Position numbers and translations under genes: made by a program. A stretch of DNA of 10,289 bases, taken from contig JALWYT010000337.1 of assembly GCA_026992705.1 (NCBI GenBank), forward strand, positions 1-10,289, given 5' to 3'. Within the stretch, counting starts at the first letter, position 1, and every line of letters begins with the position of its first letter. Origin of the DNA: Thiotrichaceae bacterium. Lineage in GTDB: Bacteria; Pseudomonadota; Gammaproteobacteria; Thiotrichales; Thiotrichaceae. The notes beneath the pieces were generated by a model. The model did not search any database. It saw nothing but the letters and a program-made list of their open reading frames with translations, and was not told the origin of the DNA. Below, piece by piece: positions 6,801-10,289 of this stretch.

Positions 6801-9262
6801 ACTAATTTACCATGATCCACTGGAATAAACCAAAGCTGTTCAGGGTTGAGCTTAAGCGAATTCCAATGTGTGAAACAATCACCACGCTGACTAGCAATAA
6901 ATTCTGTCTCACCCGTTGTATTATGTGTTGCTATTGGTGTTAAATCAGATTGACCCGCAACATAGCAAATCTGTGTTTGACTAATATCAATACTATCTAA
7001 TTGTTGGGCAACAGTCTTTGCATCCTCAAGCCCTGAAAAACCTGACCATTGAACAAGTTGTTGAGGTAATAATTCATTTTGCCATTTATCTTTAGAAAAA
7101 TAAGAATAATCCCCAAATGTTCGTGGTAACAATTCTAAAATTCCTGGATATTCAGCCAATTGATTCGCTACAGTAAAAACATCATCATTACTCTCTAATA
7201 ATTGTATTAGTCTATTAAAGCGATGTTGACCAAGTAATAGTTGAATAATACGATGGCTCCCCGCTAAGGGAGTACCTAACATGACGACTTGACAATCAGC
7301 TAAGTTATTTAATGCCTCCCAAACATCTGCATATTCCAACATCATTGCTTTAACAACTAAACCACCACTAGAATGGGCTAATATACGAATAGTATGACTT
7401 TCACCCGATGCTTTAATCTTATCTAGATGTTGTCGTAGCTGCTCACCTAAACGTCGCCCTGCTAATAAATAAGAACGTCGCCAGTCATAGATAAATGGAA
7501 TAATATTATGACTAGCCGATAAATAAGTAAGTATTGGTTCATAAACACCCTTAACTAAACCACTAGTTTTTACCCCTGTTTGGCTAAATTTAAGCTTAGT
7601 AAAATCGCCCCATTGCAAAGCTGCTAAATCCATCCAAACAGGTTCATTTTGTACATTCAACGTTGAGCCAAATACTCCTGGAATAAAATATAAACTGACC
7701 TGCTTTTCACGTGCTTCTGAACGACTTTCTAGCAAATAATCTGTTAATAAGATCTGTAAAGGCAAAAACATGCCTAAAGTACCTAATGGTTCTTGCAATG
7801 CTTCTTTAATACGAGCACGAACAGCATTGTTTTGAAAATATTTAAAATGACTTGTATCATCTCCCTTTGCTAAGTAGTAACGACTTGCCCCTTCTTTTCT
7901 CAAACAACCACCGTACATTGCTGAAGTATTAACAATAAAGTCATGTTCTTCATCAAATACTTTATTTGCAATCCACTTTTTTAAACGAGCAAGAAATCCT
8001 GTTCCTGAAACTTCACCTGCAATAACAGTGAGTTCATTTTGTAATTGTACGGAGCGACGGTTTAATAAAGCAATAAAAGGTGATGTGGGCACCATACATT
8101 CAATACCTGGTAGTACATCTGCTTGTTTACCTTGCTTTATAATGGCAAGTAATAAAACTTTTAGAAACTCAGCAACTCCAATCAACTGTGGTACTGGAAC
8201 TAATTTTAAAATATTATAGCTAGTATTAATTACTTCCTCGACATTATTTGATGCTAATAAGGTTCCATTTGCGGGTGCTGCAATTCTTATAAAGCGTTCA
8301 ACAAATATTTCTCTTGCTTGTAGTAATTGTTGTAATATTTTCAAGTCAAGGTATTCTTGTTTTCTGGCTTTTTCTTTTTTGAAAACTTGTAATTCTGCTT
8401 CTGAGAAAATTTTATCTGTTTCAAGGTATTTACCATTTGATTCAGGTGTTCGACGCTTTAATTGCCCTTGACATAATAACTCACCTACTAGACCACCACG
8501 TGAATGACTGATAATGTGGAATTTTGTACCAATAGGAAATAAGCTTACTACATCAATGGCATTTTTGATTGGACTGACAGAGAGCGTATGGTGCTCTAAA
8601 AAAAATATCTGTTTACCATAAGGTGCTAATAATTGTTGCAAATATGCAGTATTATTCTTTGCCCATAAATCAGCAAAGCTCCCCTTGCTGCTAGAAAATG
8701 TACCGTGAATAAATAATAAAACAGGTTGCTGAGTATCAATATCAATCTCTGTATCATCAGCACAATAAATAAGATTATCTAAGCTACTCCCTTGATACTG
8801 ATAAATTCCTGGTCGATCAATATGTTTTTGTTCAAAATGTTTCGTTAATGCCGTAATACTCAAACCTGCTAAATCTTTAATTGGCTCAATTTTTAAAACT
8901 TTTAAAAACTTTAAAGCTAAACCAATTAAGTTACTTCGCTCATCTCCTATTGCAGTTTGTTGACGAAATGAATCAGGTGTAATGATAATATCGTTATTTT
9001 CACCTCTATCAACCGGACTTACTTCTTTTACAAAATCTACAGCCCTTATCCATTGAGTTAAACCGCCTTCAAACTCCAACTCAATCACGTCATTTTTATC
9101 AAACTGCTTTAAAGAAATTAGAGGCTCTTCGCCCCCCCGATTTTGTTCAAGTTGAATAATGGTGTGTTGAGTGATTGAAAGTAAATCATTAAATTTTTTA
9201 TTTTCGAGTGAAAGAGGTTTATTTTCTGTAATCAGTTTACCGCTTACTTTTATATTAAGCAT
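3899..9262 (-). CDS. Giant tandem-hydrolase/CHAT protease/TPR fusion protein
   Basis: About 1787 aa, no signal peptide or membrane helix, so probably cytoplasmic. Domains in order: (1) an alpha/beta hydrolase, about 165-480, with HGT (His186), nucleophile elbow SHSRGG (Ser254) and likely catalytic His472; (2) a second, LCAT/PGAP1-like hydrolase, about 520-830, with IPGVFGS (527-533), AHSSGGLV (Ser631) and VDHGKL (His817); (3) a region, about 885-1050, like the N-domain of M17 leucyl aminopeptidase (VVGHYKGD, VIVVGLGNVGKLT) without the metallopeptidase half; (4) a CHAT caspase-like domain, about 1185-1445, with LPWELL, HLAGHG (His1304) and NCCHLG (Cys1350); (5) a TPR-like helical tail, about 1490-1787. 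I chose ATG at 9262 because GGAG (9269-9272) lies 6 nt upstream; ATG at 9289 lacks a ribosome binding site. CHAT proteases often act in stress or defence signalling; here the substrate is unknown. All catalytic residues look intact. Confidence 0.85.
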   Translation of the reverse strand: MLNIKVSGKLITENKPLSLENKKFNDLLSITQHTIIQLEQNRGGEEPLISLKQFDKNDVIELEFEGGLTQWIRAVDFVKEVSPVDRGENNDIIITPDSFRQQTAIGDERSNLIGLALKFLKVLKIEPIKDLAGLSITALTKHFEQKHIDRPGIYQYQGSSLDNLIYCADDTEIDIDTQQPVLLFIHGTFSSSKGSFADLWAKNNTAYLQQLLAPYGKQIFFLEHHTLSVSPIKNAIDVVSLFPIGTKFHIISHSRGGLVGELLCQGQLKRRTPESNGKYLETDKIFSEAELQVFKKEKARKQEYLDLKILQQLLQAREIFVERFIRIAAPANGTLLASNNVEEVINTSYNILKLVPVPQLIGVAEFLKVLLLAIIKQGKQADVLPGIECMVPTSPFIALLNRRSVQLQNELTVIAGEVSGTGFLARLKKWIANKVFDEEHDFIVNTSAMYGGCLRKEGASRYYLAKGDDTSHFKYFQNNAVRARIKEALQEPLGTLGMFLPLQILLTDYLLESRSEAREKQVSLYFIPGVFGSTLNVQNEPVWMDLAALQWGDFTKLKFSQTGVKTSGLVKGVYEPILTYLSASHNIIPFIYDWRRSYLLAGRRLGEQLRQHLDKIKASGESHTIRILAHSSGGLVVKAMMLEYADVWEALNNLADCQVVMLGTPLAGSHRIIQLLLGQHRFNRLIQLLESNDDVFTVANQLAEYPGILELLPRTFGDYSYFSKDKWQNELLPQQLVQWSGFSGLEDAKTVAQQLDSIDISQTQICYVAGQSDLTPIATHNTTGETEFIASQRGDCFTHWNSLKLNPEQLWFIPVDHGKLVNYRPSFKGILDLLQSANTQQLSHTLPRIEEEESYLPKAVPSLYPNEQELLAASLCFSTKNSKQEVETKVDVRVVHGNLEHVNNVIVVGHYKGDSIVNAEHVLDQRLNGRMRELQRLGMYPGEINSSKVLFNPQNRPAGVIVVGLGNVGKLTAGELLDTYTHALLDYALLVRDHQQAEQDDDFEPISLNISSLLVGSGFGGLQVTESIMAILRAVKRANKALKKNHQGRVSAIASLEFVELYEDKAIETIKFLKKIANHFEYKKDFFIHSRLTCIPGGNRRVMFSEQTGWWQRMQIEGNARGVLKYITLTDQARAEAELQPTQSKLVNKFVEVATKDTLDNREVGKTLFELLVPNSLKDHTHDLDNLVLVLNDKSAGLPWELLQNRLDVGAKPISVSAGMLRQLQTSQYREVVINPSKRTALVVGNPPTKKFIDLKAATKEAKEVSKQLIQQGFEVNTEIKTSARSILNALHTSDYRVLHLAGHGVFNYDADGELDEPVTGMVLGDDIFLTPVEIRQMRKVPEFAFINCCHLGKVKNTPDEAWKDRHKLAANLASELIRMGVKAIVAAGWAINDSAAALFSSVFYQCLLKGSTFGESVIEARRQTYHQYKETNTWGAYQCYGDPDYVLTHHASSDTLTVIDEQQYDYYFASDREVVVELQNLSNSADSARVSHFSCLHNKLKSIEAVIPVTWLNNADIRMALGRAHGKLDNFENAIKHYEFARQAPHANYTVAMLEDLVSLKTAWALTLGSEKETHDKALALIDESLNLLDLLDKLGQSIERWQERGKAWKRKALIVKGRSRSTALKHMEAAYQKAHEMAFAQNAIVDPYPLVNWQTCKVIRHFRNNKNPFDKSELIYWLNQAKQEVDVRNNNQPSFCTGITLAECTILSYIIETDAISKTDIINKTVDYYSQAIARGAAPRQIRFVAEHLRFLICMLVNPKYRNNVEVNKIVKVLKRILAMLQGSL

Positions 9263-9268
9263 TTCCAA

Positions 9269-9272
9269 CTCC
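9269..9272 (-). promoter_or_regulatory. Ribosome binding site deciding the CHAT gene start
   Basis: GGAG on the minus strand lies 6 nt before the ATG at 9262. The in-frame ATGs at 9289, 9286 and 9274 have only AT-rich or pyrimidine-rich sequence before them. The start at 9262 (Met-Leu-Asn-Ile-Lys) is therefore favoured. Confidence 0.5.
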
Positions 9273-9295
9273 ATGGAAGAATACATCATTCATAG

Positions 9296-9301
9296 ATAAT
9301 A
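9296..9301 (-). promoter_or_regulatory. Candidate -10 element for the CHAT gene
   Basis: TATTAT on the minus strand matches five of six bases of the sigma-70 -10 box. Transcription from it would begin near 9289, which fits translation from 9262 but not from 9289. No good -35 lies at the normal distance, so a regulator-dependent promoter or a more distant start remains possible. Confidence 0.25.
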
Positions 9302-9342
9302 GAAGAATATTTGTACTTTTTTGATAACATTGAATGAAATAA

Positions 9343-9357
9343 ATAGATAAACGGTAT
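9343..9357 (-). promoter_or_regulatory. 15-bp motif shared with the beta-barrel gene upstream region (copy 2)
   Basis: Read on the minus strand this is ATACCGTTTATCTAT, identical to 2994-3008. It lies 80 nt upstream of the ATG at 9262. It has the same orientation relative to its downstream gene as the other copy, which favours a shared regulatory role over chance. Confidence 0.35.
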
Positions 9358-9400
9358 GGGTAGATTATTTAAGTGGCATATTGAATGTATACACATTAAC

Positions 9401-10289
9401 TCATAAGCTATTTTCTTGTATTGCTATAATTGCATCATATTTAGGTGACTGTACTCGTGGAGCATTCAATGATTCTTTTATACCAAAACTCCCCCAGCGG
9501 TGAAAAGTTTGTGGTAAAGTAAATACAACAAATAGTTTGCCACCGGCTTGTTTCCAACCATTTAACAATTGTAGATATACATCTTTCATACGTGGATCAC
9601 GATTAGCTTGTTCAAATAATTCCCTAAGCTTTGCATCTTCAGCAAATCTGTTTTCATCTTCTTGCCAACGGACGACTAAATGCTGCCCACCTTCATAGGC
9701 ATAAAGTTCAACACCAAACTGTTTGGCATTCTCTGCTTGGCGTTTAATTAAATTAAGAATAGAGTCAATGCCATACGGATCACCTCGCTTCTTAAAATCC
9801 TTAACTTTTGGATAGTAAGGATGATTAATAATTTTAAATATTTCATCCACTGAGTTAGCCTGTGATAGAACTTCAGGTATTAATTGTGTATCTTGACATT
9901 GCTCTACTTCACGATCCCAACAACCATAAAAATAAGGAGCAATGGCAATTGCATCAATAAACTGATAAGCATCCTTATAAGCTAATATATCTTTTGAAGT
10001 AGGAACTGAGGTTTGATTCGAACCAACAATTCGCACTAATCTATCCGTACCACCAAAGATTTGTTCCCATATTTTAAATATTTCCACAGAACGCTGTGAG
10101 TAATAACGCACTCTGGCACTGTAATCCGCATCACGGAAGGGGTACACAGGCTTGTCTAAACCATTTTTATAGCCCATTGCTTGCACATAATGAGCCCCCC
10201 AAAAACCGGTATTCCATGTTTCATTGCTGTATTCAATATAGGCTTTTAAACCTTGATTAAGATGATCACGTACATAGCGAGCGTATTGA
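9401..10289 (-). CDS. Clan GH-A-like glycoside hydrolase, C-terminal part (5' end outside window)
   Basis: The open frame continues to the right edge, so a GTG at 10186 is internal and not the start. About 296 codons are visible. The sequence fits the end of a TIM-barrel glycoside hydrolase often annotated as a cellulose-binding protein. YIEYSNETWN carries the Asn-Glu acid/base of clan GH-A (Glu codon 10222-10220), AIAPYFYG is a core strand, and LYAYEGGQHL carries the likely nucleophile Glu (codon 9694-9692). Near the C-terminus GWKQAGGKLFVVFTLPQ and HRWGSFGIKE look like the last barrel strands. Two Cys in GCWDREVEQC could form a disulfide, consistent with export, but the signal peptide is out of view. 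Substrate cannot be told. It is co-directional with the CHAT gene, with 138 nt between them and no clear terminator, so read-through is possible. Confidence 0.8.
   Translation of the reverse strand, partial: QYARYVRDHLNQGLKAYIEYSNETWNTGFWGAHYVQAMGYKNGLDKPVYPFRDADYSARVRYYSQRSVEIFKIWEQIFGGTDRLVRIVGSNQTSVPTSKDILAYKDAYQFIDAIAIAPYFYGCWDREVEQCQDTQLIPEVLSQANSVDEIFKIINHPYYPKVKDFKKRGDPYGIDSILNLIKRQAENAKQFGVELYAYEGGQHLVVRWQEDENRFAEDAKLRELFEQANRDPRMKDVYLQLLNGWKQAGGKLFVVFTLPQTFHRWGSFGIKESLNAPRVQSPKYDAIIAIQENSL

Larger units (their letters stand above)
9263..9400. other. Intergenic region upstream of the CHAT gene
   Basis: It contains the shared 15-bp motif, the candidate -10 and an 8-bp palindrome TGTATACA (9386-9393) just after the glycoside hydrolase stop. 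I find no stable hairpin with a T run, so the two minus-strand genes may be partly co-transcribed. Confidence 0.4.

Noticed and set aside
3899..9262. Type III-E CRISPR (Craspase) TPR-CHAT
   Set aside because: No gRAMP/Cas7-11 gene or repeat array in the window, and domain order differs: hydrolases precede CHAT and the helical repeats are C-terminal.
10184..10186. GTG as the start of the glycoside hydrolase
   Set aside because: The same frame stays open to the window edge and encodes the conserved YIEYSNETWN segment upstream of it.

Overview
The window looks like AT-rich chromosomal DNA (roughly 35-38% G+C by eye) from a Gram-negative bacterium, most likely a gammaproteobacterium. The support is a Sec-exported outer-membrane beta-barrel with a C-terminal Phe, a lipoprotein related to ClsC/YmdC cardiolipin synthases, and an RnfD/NqrB-type membrane protein. 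I cannot name the genus. I see no tRNA, rRNA, CRISPR array, transposase or prophage gene.

Layout: (1) 1-380, minus strand: the 5' end of a phospholipase-D-superfamily lipoprotein gene with a TTG start; the rest lies off the left edge. (2) 381-655: non-coding, with a 9-bp inverted repeat in the presumed leader of that gene. (3) 656-2852, minus strand: a two-gene operon of a compact RnfD/NqrB-like integral membrane protein followed, 1 nt later, by an exported DUF2330-type protein. (4) 2853-3120: divergent intergenic region with candidate promoters in both directions and a 15-bp motif found again upstream of the large gene. (5) 3121-3774, plus strand: a small outer-membrane beta-barrel protein. 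(6) 3775-3898: convergent intergenic region with a long imperfect hairpin. (7) 3899-9262, minus strand: one very large gene (about 1787 aa) fusing two alpha/beta-hydrolase domains, a leucyl-aminopeptidase N-domain-like region, a CHAT (caspase-like) protease domain and a TPR-like helical C-terminus. (8) 9401-10289, minus strand: the C-terminal part of a clan GH-A-like glycoside hydrolase, truncated by the right edge.

The large CHAT gene is the centre of interest. Both hydrolase domains keep an HS-x-GG nucleophile elbow and a plausible catalytic His, and the CHAT domain keeps its His and Cys. So one polypeptide appears to carry two lipase/esterase-type active sites and one caspase-like protease, with a C-terminal repeat region suited to sensing or partner binding. 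It is apparently expressed alone: 138 nt separate it from the upstream gene and its downstream neighbour is convergent. A stress- or defence-responsive role is inference only. The RnfD-like/DUF2330 pair is a second, separate, poorly understood module: the membrane protein lacks the periplasmic loop in which true RnfD carries its covalent FMN, and the partner is an exported protein with a CxxC motif.
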